The position numbers were made by a program, and so were the translations under genes. Of a DNA stretch of 64,000 nt, positions 9,449 through 18,357 are shown one piece after another (within the stretch, counting starts at the first letter, position 1; every line of letters starts with the position of its first letter). The notes beneath the pieces are model-generated. The model saw only the letters and a list, made by a program, of their open reading frames with translations. It had not been told where the DNA came from and searched no databases. Location: the NCBI GenBank assembly GCA_046349515.1, contig JAXMCE010000004.1, positions 1-64,000 on the forward strand. The letters run 5' to 3'. This stretch comes from JBGPGW01 sp046349515 (lineage in GTDB: Bacteria > Pseudomonadota > Alphaproteobacteria > CADEGL01).

Positions 9449-11257
9449 GTGCATACCTATCGCAGCCACACTTGCAACGAATTGCGATCGAGCCACGTCG
9501 GCTCTGTCGTGCGACTAGCCGGCTGGGTGCACCGCAAGAGAGATCATGGACAACTTCTTTTCCTCGATCTCCGCGACCACTATGGCATCACGCAATGCGT
9601 GATCGATGTGGACAGTCCTGTCTTCTCGGCTGCCAATGCCCTCCGCCTTGAAAGCGTCGTGCGCGTCAATGGCACGGTGGTCGCACGCACGCCTGAGACC
9701 GTAAACAAGGAACTCGAGACAGGCGAAATCGAGCTCCGTCTCGAGTCGCTCGATGTTCTTTCCGAGGCCGAACCGCTCCCCTTCCCGGTGAACGCGGAGC
9801 ACGATTACCCGGAGGACATGCGGCTGACCTACCGCTTCCTCGACCTCCGCCGCGAGGCGTTGCACAAGACAATCGTCCTCCGCTCCCGTGTCATCGACAG
9901 CATCCGCCGCCGCATGATCGCAAGCGGATTCACAGAGTTCCAGACGCCGATCCTGACCTCGAGCTCGCCCGAGGGCGCCCGCGACTATCTCGTGCCGAGT
10001 CGACTGCATCCGGGCAAGTTCTACGCCTTGCCGCAAGCGCCGCAGCAATTCAAGCAACTCCTCATGGTTGCGGGCTTCGATCGCTACTTTCAGATTGCAG
10101 CGTGTTTTCGCGACGAGGATAGCCGCGCCGACCGCTCGCCCGGCGAGTTCTACCAGCTCGATCTCGAGATGTCCTTCGTCGAACAGGAAGACGTCTTCCG
10201 CGCGGTCGAACCAGTTCTCGCTGGCGTTTACGCCGAATTCTCGATCTGGACTGTCTCGCCTACGCCGTGGCCTCGGATCACCTACGCTGAATCGATGCTC
10301 AAATACGGCAACGACAAGCCAGACCTCCGCAATCCGCTCGTCATTGCCGACGTAACAGAAGCGTTTCGCGGCTCGGACTTCGGCATCTTCACCAAGGCCA
10401 TCGAGAAAGGCTCGGTTGTTCGCGCCGTACCCGCTCCGAAATCCGCAGGCCGACCCCGCTCCTTCTTTGACAAGATGAACGAATGGGCGCGGAGCGAAGG
10501 CGCGCCCGGCATGGGATACATCGTCTTCGAGGGCACAGGCGGCAAAGGACCGATCGCGAGCAAACTCACGTCCGATCGACTTGCTCTCCTCAGGTCGCTG
10601 ACCGGCACAGGAGAGGGCGATGCGCTGTTCTTCGCCTGCGACAAGCCTGAATCAGCCGCGAAGCTTGCTGGTTTGGCGCGGACCCGCGTGGGCCAGGAGC
10701 TGGGACTTATCGAACAGAGCGTGTTTCGCTTCTGTTGGATCATCGATTTCCCGATGTTCGAGCGCGACGAGGAAACAGGCGCGATCGGCTTCAGTCACAA
10801 CCCCTTTTCCATGCCCCAAGGGGGCCTCAAGGCTCTCGAGGAGAACGATCCTCTCACCATCCTCGCTCACCAGTACGACATCGTTTGCAATGGCGTCGAG
10901 ATCAGCAGCGGCGCCATCCGGAACCACCTGCCGCAGGTGATGTACAAGGCCTTCGCGATCGCGGGCTACGGACCCGAGGTGGTGGAGCAGAAGTTCGGCG
11001 GAATGCTCAACGCGTTCCGCTACGGCGCGCCGCCCCACGGCGGTATCGCTCCCGGCATCGACCGCATGGTGATGCAGATCGCCAACGTGCCCAACCTGCG
11101 CGAGTGCATCGTGTTCCCCATGAATCAGCAGGCTCAAGACCTGATGATGGGAGCCCCCGGCGAAGTCACAGAGAAACAGCTCCGCGAACTCAATATCCGC
11201 GTCATCCCGCCACCCGCGGAGAAAAAGCCAGCCCCCAAGGCCGGGGCCGCCGAATAG
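9449..11257 (+). CDS. aspS: Aspartyl-tRNA synthetase, probably non-discriminating (Asp/Asn)
   Basis: A class II synthetase of 602 residues, the usual bacterial length. The N-terminal OB fold contains G-W-V-H-R-K-R-D-H-G, then come the catalytic core with F-R-D-E-D motif 2, the bacterial GAD insertion, and motif 3 G-G-I-A-P-G-I-D-R-M near the C terminus. His33 sits where discriminating enzymes such as that of E. coli carry Leu. That His marks bacterial AspRS that also charges tRNA-Asn for GatCAB amidation. The start is GTG with GAGG 7 bases upstream. No gatCAB or asnS is in the window. Confidence 0.96.
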   Translation: MHTYRSHTCNELRSSHVGSVVRLAGWVHRKRDHGQLLFLDLRDHYGITQCVIDVDSPVFSAANALRLESVVRVNGTVVARTPETVNKELETGEIELRLESLDVLSEAEPLPFPVNAEHDYPEDMRLTYRFLDLRREALHKTIVLRSRVIDSIRRRMIASGFTEFQTPILTSSSPEGARDYLVPSRLHPGKFYALPQAPQQFKQLLMVAGFDRYFQIAACFRDEDSRADRSPGEFYQLDLEMSFVEQEDVFRAVEPVLAGVYAEFSIWTVSPTPWPRITYAESMLKYGNDKPDLRNPLVIADVTEAFRGSDFGIFTKAIEKGSVVRAVPAPKSAGRPRSFFDKMNEWARSEGAPGMGYIVFEGTGGKGPIASKLTSDRLALLRSLTGTGEGDALFFACDKPESAAKLAGLARTRVGQELGLIEQSVFRFCWIIDFPMFERDEETGAIGFSHNPFSMPQGGLKALEENDPLTILAHQYDIVCNGVEISSGAIRNHLPQVMYKAFAIAGYGPEVVEQKFGGMLNAFRYGAPPHGGIAPGIDRMVMQIANVPNLRECIVFPMNQQAQDLMMGAPGEVTEKQLRELNIRVIPPPAEKKPAPKAGAAE

Positions 11258-11313
11258 TCGGTGACGCGCGCCATCCGTCGGCAAGGAAAGGCGCGCCACG
11301 TCTCAACCGGTCA

Positions 11314-12780
11314 TCACGCCATCGGCCGATCGAGCGTTTGACGACGAAGCGCGCGGCCCGCCCGCGCTCCCGTATGCGCTCCGTCGCGCCATGCGATTCG
11401 ACCGTTCACCATCACAAGCGCGACCCCAGCCGCAGGTTGCGTTGGATTCTCGAACGTGGCTCGGTCGATGATTGCCTTGGAATCGAAAAGGACGAGATCC
11501 GCGAAGGCACCTTCGCGAATTACCCCGCGGTCCTTAAGGCCGAAGCGATGGGCCGACAACGACGTCATTTTCCGTACCGCGTGCTCGAGCGGAAAAAGCC
11601 CCAGGTCGCGCGCATAGTGACCGAGAACACGAGGAAAGGTGCCCCAAAGCCTCGGATGAGGATGCTCGTCGTTGGGCAGCCCGTCTGACCCGATCATCGC
11701 ATCCGGAAACGCCATAATGCGCTGGACATCGTCCTCGTCCATCGCGAAATAGATTCCGCCTGCCGGCAGAAGGCGCTCGATCGCCTCGACTTGGCTGCAT
11801 CCCATGGCAGCCGCAACGTCCTTGAGGTCTCTACCTGCAAATTCCGGACGCTGCTTCGACCAGGCAACGAGGGTTTTCCTCGACCGCTCGATCATATCGG
11901 CGGAGAGCACGGTCGACGAGGCCGGGTAAGGATAGACGTCGAACCCGACGCGCTGGCTTTTCGACGCTGTTGCAATAACAGGCAGGGTCTCCTTTGACCG
12001 CCCAAAATTCGGCGCGCCGGCGACTTTGTGGTGGGAAATGACAACCGGGACTTTGGCGGCGCGCCCGATGGCGAAGGTCTCCTCTAGCGAGCCGATGATG
12101 CCATCGCCTTCATTCCGCATATGCGTGACGTAGAGAGCTTCGTAGGCCGTAAGCGCCCGTGAAATCTCGATCACTTCCTCGGTCGGCGCAGCGATCGCCG
12201 TCTTGTACGCAAGGCCCGTCGAAAAGCCGATGGCGCCGGCGTCAAGCCCTTCTTCGAGGGCACCACGCATGCCTTTGATCTCTGCGTTCGTGGCCGGACG
12301 ATCAAGACGGTCCATCGCGCCGAAACGGAGTGTTGAATGGCCGACAAGGGACACGGAGTTCACAGCCGACGGATCGCTGCCAAGCGCGGAGAAATAGCGC
12401 TTGAAGTTCGCAAAATGCCATTGGTCATCGCCGGCGACGAGGTCGAGCGGGGCCGGAGGACGGCCCCTCACGTCCAGAGGCGCAAGACTTACGCCGCAAT
12501 TCCCGACCACGACGGTGGTGACGCCTTGGCTAATTTTGGGTGTCATGTCGGGCTTAGACAGAAGAACAAAATCGTCGTGCGTGTGGACGTCGATGAAGCC
12601 GGGCGCTAGGACCTTTCCCTTGGCATCGATCTCGCTGGCGGCCCTTGACGACGCGAGCATGCCCACGGCGAGGATGCGATCATCGGCGATGGCCACGTCG
12701 GCCACGAAGCCGGCGGCACCTGTACCGTCGACAACGGTAGCATTACGGAAGACGATATCGGCGGGTCTTGAGTCCTTCAT
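11314..12780 (-). CDS. N-acyl-D-amino-acid deacylase (amidohydrolase superfamily)
   Basis: 488 residues, typical for D-aminoacylases, which hydrolyse N-acyl-D-amino acids to free D-amino acids. It opens with the amidohydrolase beta-sandwich motif A-D-I-V-F-R-N-A-T-V-V-D-G-T-G. The metal-binding G-F-I-D-V-H-T-H-D-D motif follows, then G-N-C-G with the conserved Cys, and downstream V-I-S-H-H-K and G-S-D-G-L-P with further His and Asp ligands. The C terminus A-D-L-V-L-F-D is also typical. No signal peptide is seen. It converges on aspS with about 56 bases between. The acyl and amino acid specificity is unknown. Confidence 0.9.
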   Translation of the reverse strand: MKDSRPADIVFRNATVVDGTGAAGFVADVAIADDRILAVGMLASSRAASEIDAKGKVLAPGFIDVHTHDDFVLLSKPDMTPKISQGVTTVVVGNCGVSLAPLDVRGRPPAPLDLVAGDDQWHFANFKRYFSALGSDPSAVNSVSLVGHSTLRFGAMDRLDRPATNAEIKGMRGALEEGLDAGAIGFSTGLAYKTAIAAPTEEVIEISRALTAYEALYVTHMRNEGDGIIGSLEETFAIGRAAKVPVVISHHKVAGAPNFGRSKETLPVIATASKSQRVGFDVYPYPASSTVLSADMIERSRKTLVAWSKQRPEFAGRDLKDVAAAMGCSQVEAIERLLPAGGIYFAMDEDDVQRIMAFPDAMIGSDGLPNDEHPHPRLWGTFPRVLGHYARDLGLFPLEHAVRKMTSLSAHRFGLKDRGVIREGAFADLVLFDSKAIIDRATFENPTQPAAGVALVMVNGRIAWRDGAHTGARAGRALRRQTLDRPMA

Positions 12781-13106
12781 GATGAAACTCTAGCGAAAAT
12801 GCGAACCATGCGCACGCCGATTGAAGCGGCGCCAGCCAACTGCCGCAATACCATGGGCAAGGACTGGGATGGGAGAACCGTTCGGCGGGAGAGACAATTG
12901 ACAAATGATGGGGATTTCCCTCCGGCGCATGTCCTTCCTGACGGCATTGCACCGTCACATAGGCGCCAGAGAATTGGGAGAGGAGGATGGATATGGGTCC
13001 GATCAACGATGGCCGGCAAGACCGCGCGATCAGCTCTGGAAGTCTGGCAAACCACTTACTGTTTGAGTGATTGCTGCAAACGAACCAAAATCGATGGTGA
13101 CGAGCG
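12781..13106. other. Divergent intergenic region
   Basis: It separates the D-aminoacylase gene (leftward) from the thiolase-like gene (rightward) and should hold promoters for both. A TTGACA-like hexamer lies at 12898 but no matching -10 box follows at a good distance. I see no RNA gene, clear hairpin or conserved reading frame. Confidence 0.4.
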
Positions 13107-14252
13107 ATGGGGGCGCGTGTGGCGTGGATCACTGGTGTCGAGGAGACGCGTTTCGGCCAGCTCGACGGCGAGGATACGCTTTCACTCATGACTGACGCGG
13201 CCGCAGGCGCACTCGCCGACGCCGGCCTTGCGCGGGCGGATATCGACGGAGTCCTCTGTAGCTACAGCACGGCCCTACCTCACACCATGCTTGCAACGGT
13301 TTTCGCGGAACATTTCGGGCTCAGTCCGACTTATTGTCATAGTGTCGCTGTTGGCGGCGCGTCGGGTGCGGCCATGGTCATGCTGGCCAAGATCCTGGTC
13401 GAGAGCGGACGATGCCGCCATGTCCTCGCAGTCGCCGGTGAAAATCGCCTGACGGGCGTGGGCAAGGACGGAACCGTCAAGGGTCTCGCGCAGGTGGGCC
13501 ACCCCGATTTCGAAGTTCCCTTCGGCCCAACCGTGCCGGCCTATTACGGGCTCGTCGCCTCGCGCTACATGCACGAGTACGGGACCACTGAGGAGGACCT
13601 CGCCGCGATCGCCGTTCTCCTACGCGACCACGCGGCGCGGAACCCGAAAGCGCATTTCCGCGATCCCATCACGGTCGCCGATGTCATGACGTCTCGCGTC
13701 ATCGCGGCACCGCTGAAGCTTCTCGATTGCTGCCGAATCTCAGACGGCGCCGTCGCCCTTCTCATCAGTCGCGAGCCATTGGATGGTGCCTCGGTCCGCA
13801 TCGCTGGCGCCGCACAGGGTCATACGCACCAGCATGTGAGCGCGGCACCGACGCTCGTCTCCTTTGGTGGCGGCGAAGCCGCAAAACGAGCGATGGCCGA
13901 AGCGGGCATCACAGCACGAGCGGTCGATATCGCGGGCATCTACGATCCATTCACGATCGCGCTCCTGATCTTTCTCGAGGAGATCGGATTTTGTGGACGG
14001 GGGGAGGCCGGCAATGCGGTTCGCAGCGGCCACTTCAGCTTCGACGGAACGTTGCCGCTCAACACCCATGGTGGATTGATCTCGTTCGGCCATTCAGGAG
14101 TGGCTGGAGGCATGGCCCACATCGCCGAGGTCTACCGGCAACTCGCGATCAAAGCAGGGTCCCGGCAAATTGGAGATCGGACAATTGGATTCGTCCACAA
14201 CGAAGGTGGAGTGCTGTCTGCGAATGTCAGCCTTGTCCTGATACGGAACTAA
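13107..14252 (+). CDS. Thiolase-like protein of the SCP2/Ltp2 type
   Basis: 381 residues with the thiolase fold. The segment N-T-H-G-G-L-I-S-F-G-H-S-G keeps the thiolase His region. The nucleophile position (usually a Cys before S-G) reads V-G-G-A-S-G, and the second catalytic Cys region reads H-N-E-G-G-V-L-S. Both catalytic Cys are therefore missing. Such proteins act as non-condensing thiolase-like or retro-aldolase subunits and often need a DUF35 zinc-ribbon partner, which is encoded 4 bases downstream. A role in cleaving an acyl-CoA aldol is inferred. The substrate is unknown. Confidence 0.8.
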   Translation: MGARVAWITGVEETRFGQLDGEDTLSLMTDAAAGALADAGLARADIDGVLCSYSTALPHTMLATVFAEHFGLSPTYCHSVAVGGASGAAMVMLAKILVESGRCRHVLAVAGENRLTGVGKDGTVKGLAQVGHPDFEVPFGPTVPAYYGLVASRYMHEYGTTEEDLAAIAVLLRDHAARNPKAHFRDPITVADVMTSRVIAAPLKLLDCCRISDGAVALLISREPLDGASVRIAGAAQGHTHQHVSAAPTLVSFGGGEAAKRAMAEAGITARAVDIAGIYDPFTIALLIFLEEIGFCGRGEAGNAVRSGHFSFDGTLPLNTHGGLISFGHSGVAGGMAHIAEVYRQLAIKAGSRQIGDRTIGFVHNEGGVLSANVSLVLIRN

Positions 14253-14256
14253 TGGG

Positions 14257-14619
14257 ATGGGTGATGTTGCGATACATTTTTGGGATGGCTGCGCCGCGGG
14301 GGAACTTCGCTATCAATGCTGCGGAACCTGTGCCAGGGCACAGTTCTACCCAAGGCCTTTTTGTGCCAAGTGCGGCGGCACGCAACTGCGGTGGGTGGTC
14401 TCGTCCGGCTTCGGTACGGTTTATGCGGCAACTGTCGTCGGCCGTGCGCCAACGCCGGAATTCAAGGCCTTTGCGCCTTACGGTTTGATCCTGGTCGACC
14501 TCGAAGAAGGCTTTCGCATGATGGCTCATGGCGACGCGGGCCTTGGAGTCGGTGAACGTGTGTGCGCACGATTCCATGAGGTTGGTACCTATCATCTACC
14601 GATTTTCGGACGAGCGTGA
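14257..14619 (+). CDS. DUF35 zinc-ribbon/OB-fold acyl-CoA-associated protein
   Basis: 120 residues. The N-terminal rubredoxin-like zinc ribbon has two Cys-x-x-Cys pairs, C-G-T-C and C-A-K-C, spaced about 14 residues apart. An OB-fold half follows with G-x-V-Y-A-A-T-V-V and a G-L-G-V-G-E-R-V region. Proteins of this family pair with thiolase-like subunits and bind the CoA end of the substrate. It is 4 bases downstream of the thiolase-like gene, so the two very probably form one complex. Confidence 0.85.
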   Translation: MGDVAIHFWDGCAAGELRYQCCGTCARAQFYPRPFCAKCGGTQLRWVVSSGFGTVYAATVVGRAPTPEFKAFAPYGLILVDLEEGFRMMAHGDAGLGVGERVCARFHEVGTYHLPIFGRA

Positions 14620-14787
14620 GCATGGGATTGTTCCAGGTGGATCCCCGTTCATCAGAAAGGGAGTTCACCTTGATCGCGATATAGCGGCGAGCTTTGGTGC
14701 CGGCGGCAGACACAAAGGCATCCATCACATGCTGCAACAGATGCCGGCACGTTACTGTCGGAAGGAATTGGACGCGCGGAGGGAAGG

Positions 14788-15840
14788 ATGGCCAAGCGCT
14801 GGGTACGTCGGCCGGAGGGGTCGAATTGGGGGGATTTTGGGGAGGACGATCAGCTCGGTCGCTTGAACCTCTTGACCCGAGAGAAAGTCCTGAAAGGCAT
14901 TGCTGAAGTGCAAGAAGGACGCACGTTCTGCTTGTCGCTACCGCTCGATTTTCCGGGCGGCAATTTTCTCTCACCGGCTCGCTTTCCGCCCGAGCTGCGG
15001 CCGACATTCCGGCACGGACGACCTCGGATGAACTACCCGCTGGCCAAGGAAAATCCGGCTTACACCGACATCATTTGCGATGATGTTGTCGTACTGACGC
15101 TCCAGTATTCAACACAGTGGGATAGTCTCGCCCATATCGGCAGCACGTTTGATGCCGATGGCGACGGTGTTGCGGAGACCGTCTACTATAATGGGTTCCG
15201 CGCCGGCGATCACGTCCATGGTCCGGTGCGCTATGAGAACGAAAAGGAGACGCCAACGCCCGACACCATGGGGGCGAAAGCGCTCGGTGTCGAGACCATG
15301 GCCGAATGCTGCGTCCAAGGTCGCGGCGTGATGGTCGACCTTTACCACCATTTCGGTCGAGACCGGCGGCGTGTCGGCTATGACGACATGATGCGTGCGA
15401 TCGAAGCCGACCGCGTGGAACTAGAGACGGGTGACATGTTGTGCGTGCATACGGGCTTTGGGGAAGTCGTACTGGAACAGAATAGAAGACCCAATCCCGA
15501 CATTTTGCACGCAAGCTGCGCGGTGCTCGATGGGCATGACGAGCGATTACTCCGGTGGGTCACCGATTCGGGCATTGCCGTTCTCGTTACCGACAACTAT
15601 GCCGTCGAGCACTACCCTCGCAGCATGGCCGACGCACCGGCCCATGGGGTCGGCCCGGCATATCCGCTCCACGAACACTGCCTTTTCAAGCTTGGACTGC
15701 CATTGGGAGAACTTTGGTATTTCACGGAACTTGCGACGTGGCTCCGCAACAAAAATCGGTCCCGGTTCCTATTGACAGCGCCGCCACTACGGCTTCCGGG
15801 TGCCGTTGGCTCACCGGCCACGCCGGTCGCGACTGTGTAA
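14788..15840 (+). CDS. Cyclase-family metal-dependent hydrolase
   Basis: 350 residues, the length of the long branch of the cyclase (kynurenine formamidase-like) superfamily. The N-terminal segment W-G-D-F-G-E-D-D-Q-L-G-R-L-N and the core Q-W-D-S-L-A-H-I-G, which supplies His and Asp metal ligands, are family hallmarks. Further family features are V-D-L-Y-H-H-F-G and the H-T-G-F-G-E segment. The enzyme is expected to open or cleave amides, lactones or cyclic substrates in the cytosol. It follows the DUF35 gene after 168 bases and abuts the GNAT gene directly, so co-transcription is likely. Confidence 0.82.
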   Translation: MAKRWVRRPEGSNWGDFGEDDQLGRLNLLTREKVLKGIAEVQEGRTFCLSLPLDFPGGNFLSPARFPPELRPTFRHGRPRMNYPLAKENPAYTDIICDDVVVLTLQYSTQWDSLAHIGSTFDADGDGVAETVYYNGFRAGDHVHGPVRYENEKETPTPDTMGAKALGVETMAECCVQGRGVMVDLYHHFGRDRRRVGYDDMMRAIEADRVELETGDMLCVHTGFGEVVLEQNRRPNPDILHASCAVLDGHDERLLRWVTDSGIAVLVTDNYAVEHYPRSMADAPAHGVGPAYPLHEHCLFKLGLPLGELWYFTELATWLRNKNRSRFLLTAPPLRLPGAVGSPATPVATV

Positions 15841-16467
15841 ATGGCTCGGAAGGTACGTACGACGCCGCCTGTATCGGATCGGCTTCGCATCCGCGCACTT
15901 CGACGCAGTGATGTGAAGTATGTCGCGCGCCTTGCTCGCTCGCTCAATCGCCATCAGGGTGATCCCGAGAGCCGTCACATCTCAGCCGCACTCACACGCG
16001 ATGCGCTGCAATTCAGGCAGCATGTCAGCGTTCTCGTTGCGACAATCAGCGACCGGATAGTGGGATACGGACTCTATACCCCCGCCTACGAGACAAGTTA
16101 TGCGACAAGGGGACTCTATCTGAACGATATCTACGTTGTGCCAAGAGAACGCCGACGCGGAGTCGGGCGCGCCATACTCGCAGCCATTGCTCGCGAAGGT
16201 TCGCGCAAGGGGGCGACATTTATGTGGTGGGCTTCGCGACCATGGAATCATGACGCACACCGATTCTATGCGGCGCTTGGCGCACGCATGGAACCCATAT
16301 TTGCCCATGCTTTGACACACGATGCATTTGCGGCCCTTGTGAGCCTTCGTCCTTCGACAGCTCAGAGAAACAAACAACCGAGGAGGGCGTTGCGATACGA
16401 ACCGCGTGAGGCAGCACAATCTATGGCATCCCGCGCGCGCAAAATGAATGCACGGAAACTACGCTGA
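15841..16467 (+). CDS. GNAT-family N-acetyltransferase
   Basis: 208 residues. The acetyl-CoA binding motif V-P-R-E-R-R-R-G-V-G-R-A-I-L (Q/RxxGxG/A type) follows a strand reading L-N-D-I-Y-V-V. A later F-Y-A-A-L-G-A motif is the usual C-terminal signature. The start ATG is the first base after the stop of the cyclase-family gene, which indicates translational coupling. The last 40 residues are basic and look unstructured. The acceptor substrate is unknown. The 3' end overlaps the convergent rhodanese gene by 9 bases. Confidence 0.82.
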   Translation: MARKVRTTPPVSDRLRIRALRRSDVKYVARLARSLNRHQGDPESRHISAALTRDALQFRQHVSVLVATISDRIVGYGLYTPAYETSYATRGLYLNDIYVVPRERRRGVGRAILAAIAREGSRKGATFMWWASRPWNHDAHRFYAALGARMEPIFAHALTHDAFAALVSLRPSTAQRNKQPRRALRYEPREAAQSMASRARKMNARKLR

Positions 16468-16860
16468 CTTTTTTTCTTCCTTCCTCTCAACCGCGCCGCC
16501 AGCCTCGCGCCACGCCGTAAACCCTCCCTCAATATGCGCGACAGGTGCCAGGCCCATGCGCTGCACGGCCGCCGTAGCAAGCGCCGAACGCCAACCGCTC
16601 GCGCAATAGAAGAGAAACTCTTTACCGGACGCGAAAATTTCTTTGTGGTATGGGCTGTCTGGGTCGACCCAGAACTCGAGCATTCCGCGCGGCGCGTGGA
16701 ATGCGCCCGGTATCATTCCGTCGCGTTGTAGTTCGCGAATGTCACGAAGATCGACGAAGACGACATTGGCATCACCGTGCCGTGCGATTGCCTCTTTGAC
16801 CGTCAGGGCTTTGATCGTCCCACGGGCCTCCTCAAGCAGCGCCTTGTACCCGACTTTCAT
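16459..16860 (-). CDS. Single-domain rhodanese-like protein
   Basis: 133 residues. It has V-D-L-R-D at the first conserved site, P-G-A-F-H-A-P-R-G in the middle, and an active-site loop F-Y-C-A-S-G-W-R-S-A with the sulfur-accepting Cys. The ending G-G-F-T-A-W-R-E-A-G is canonical. It is a cytosolic sulfurtransferase, possibly for sulfur trafficking or cyanide/thiosulfate metabolism. It lies downstream of the DUF429-HIT fusion gene with a gap of 78 bases on the same strand. The C-terminal tail is Lys/Glu-rich. Confidence 0.9.
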   Translation of the reverse strand: MKVGYKALLEEARGTIKALTVKEAIARHGDANVVFVDLRDIRELQRDGMIPGAFHAPRGMLEFWVDPDSPYHKEIFASGKEFLFYCASGWRSALATAAVQRMGLAPVAHIEGGFTAWREAGGAVERKEEKKSA

Positions 16861-16938
16861 GGTTTGCCTTCCGTTCTATCCCGCCCCATCCCGTATCATC
16901 GCATTCGCACTCTACCTGAGTCGAGCGGCTCAGCTGAG

Positions 16939-18348
16939 TCACCGGTCACTCACAAGCGCTGATTTGATTTGGCGGGCGAGAGCCATGAGACGCGCAGAGG
17001 AGTAAGGCACAGCCGATCCCGTGCCCCAGATCGGGCGGGGCCAGGACCGGTCGGCGCGATAGCGCGCAATGACGTGAACATGAAATTGCGGCACGACATT
17101 GCCGAGAGACGCAACGTTAATCTTATCTGGAGCAAAGAGGGCGGCCATCGCGATCGACGCCTGTGTTATCTCGTCCGTAAGCCTTTGACGATCACGCGCC
17201 GTCAGCTCAAACAGCTCACGCACCTCCATTCTTCTAGGAACAAGGATCAGCCATGGGAATGAGGAGTCGCGCGAGAGCAACACTTGGCAGAGATCCAGTT
17301 CGCACACCACGACCGTATCCGCGGCAAGCTGGGCATGGAGTTGCCAGCCTTTGGATCCACGTGCGCGTCCCGCACCCAGCGTTCGGAGGGTCGACCGACC
17401 AAGAATCCAGCCTTCGATCATGCGGATCGCTGGCGCGTCCGGCTCGCCGGTCAACCGATGGCCAAGAACAACGTTGAGCATACCGAAGAGGCCGACAGTA
17501 GCATCGAAGGGATCCTCGCCAGCCGGTGCTTTTCCGAAACCCGCACGGATGAGACGTGCGAGCGCGGGATCAAGGGCGACATGCGCCTTTCTAGCCCAGC
17601 CAAGAAGCCTCGATGCGTTGCCGGCACGATCAACCTGCGTACGCTTGCCAGATGTCCCGATGCCCGCACGACGAGAAAACCGAAGGCCCAAGTGTGAGTA
17701 AATTTCGCCTGGATAGGTCTCAGCGATAATGATCCGGCGCGTTGTGAGAAGATCTTCGAGCGCGCCATCAAATGGCCACACACCGACGTCCTTGCGACGA
17801 CTTCTCAAGGCGGGAGCAATGATATCCCGCCAGCCGGCAAGAGCTGCCTTGCCGACCTGATTGCCGCCCACCGTCCAAAAAATCGGAGCTGCGGCGGGAG
17901 GACCTCGGTCGGCGTGACGGAGCATGTCGGCGCGCTGCTCAAGGCCAAGGCCTTTAAGAAGCTGCCGCACTGATGGACGCGGCAGGGTATTGGACTTCGC
18001 GGGATAAAAAGGGCGATGAAGGGAGATGTCTTCGGGCCTTCCGGCGACATCGTATATGTCGTGCCAAGGGCCCCGCCCGAATTTGGGGAGGAGGGAGAGG
18101 AAATCGGTGATACCGGCCTTGGCGGCATAGCCGCGTGGTATACCGATTGGGAAGTCGAAACCAAGAAAGACCGGCCCGCGTGCGCCGGCTTCATCGAGGA
18201 GACGATTGATATACGTCGCAGTATCACCAACCAATGTAGGCGCCGCTGCGTGGTAGCGGCGGTCAGTTCCGAGCACGGCTTTCGCCATCCAGCGCTTGCT
18301 CGGCGAAACACTCCAATCAGCGTGGGCAACGATGGCGGGCTTCCGCAC
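16939..18348 (-). CDS. DUF429-like (RNase H-fold) protein fused to a HIT domain
   Basis: 469 residues with two unrelated parts. Residues 1 to about 330 resemble DUF429 predicted RNase H-like nucleases: H-A-D-W-S near the start, F-L-G-F-D-F-P-I-G, A-E-T-Y-P-G-E and G-E-D-P-F-D-A are candidate acidic active-site motifs. From about 335 the sequence is a HIT domain (L-C-Q-V-L-L, F-P-W-L-I-L-V-P-R-R, then P-Q-F-H-V-H-V at 420-426). Gln replaces the first His of the HIT triad, as in several alphaproteobacterial HIT proteins that I recall. The reading frame is continuous and no internal ATG with a ribosome binding site is obvious at the junction, so a true fusion is likely. A nucleotide-processing role is inferred. 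It lies 9 bases downstream of the tartrate dehydrogenase-like gene. Confidence 0.75.
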   Translation of the reverse strand: MRKPAIVAHADWSVSPSKRWMAKAVLGTDRRYHAAAPTLVGDTATYINRLLDEAGARGPVFLGFDFPIGIPRGYAAKAGITDFLSLLPKFGRGPWHDIYDVAGRPEDISLHRPFYPAKSNTLPRPSVRQLLKGLGLEQRADMLRHADRGPPAAAPIFWTVGGNQVGKAALAGWRDIIAPALRSRRKDVGVWPFDGALEDLLTTRRIIIAETYPGEIYSHLGLRFSRRAGIGTSGKRTQVDRAGNASRLLGWARKAHVALDPALARLIRAGFGKAPAGEDPFDATVGLFGMLNVVLGHRLTGEPDAPAIRMIEGWILGRSTLRTLGAGRARGSKGWQLHAQLAADTVVVCELDLCQVLLSRDSSFPWLILVPRRMEVRELFELTARDRQRLTDEITQASIAMAALFAPDKINVASLGNVVPQFHVHVIARYRADRSWPRPIWGTGSAVPYSSARLMALARQIKSALVSDR

Positions 18349-18357
18349 GGAACAGGC

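Noticed and set aside
10735..11688. 317-codon plus-strand frame
   Set aside because: Overlaps the end of aspS and runs antisense to the D-aminoacylase gene; no family features.
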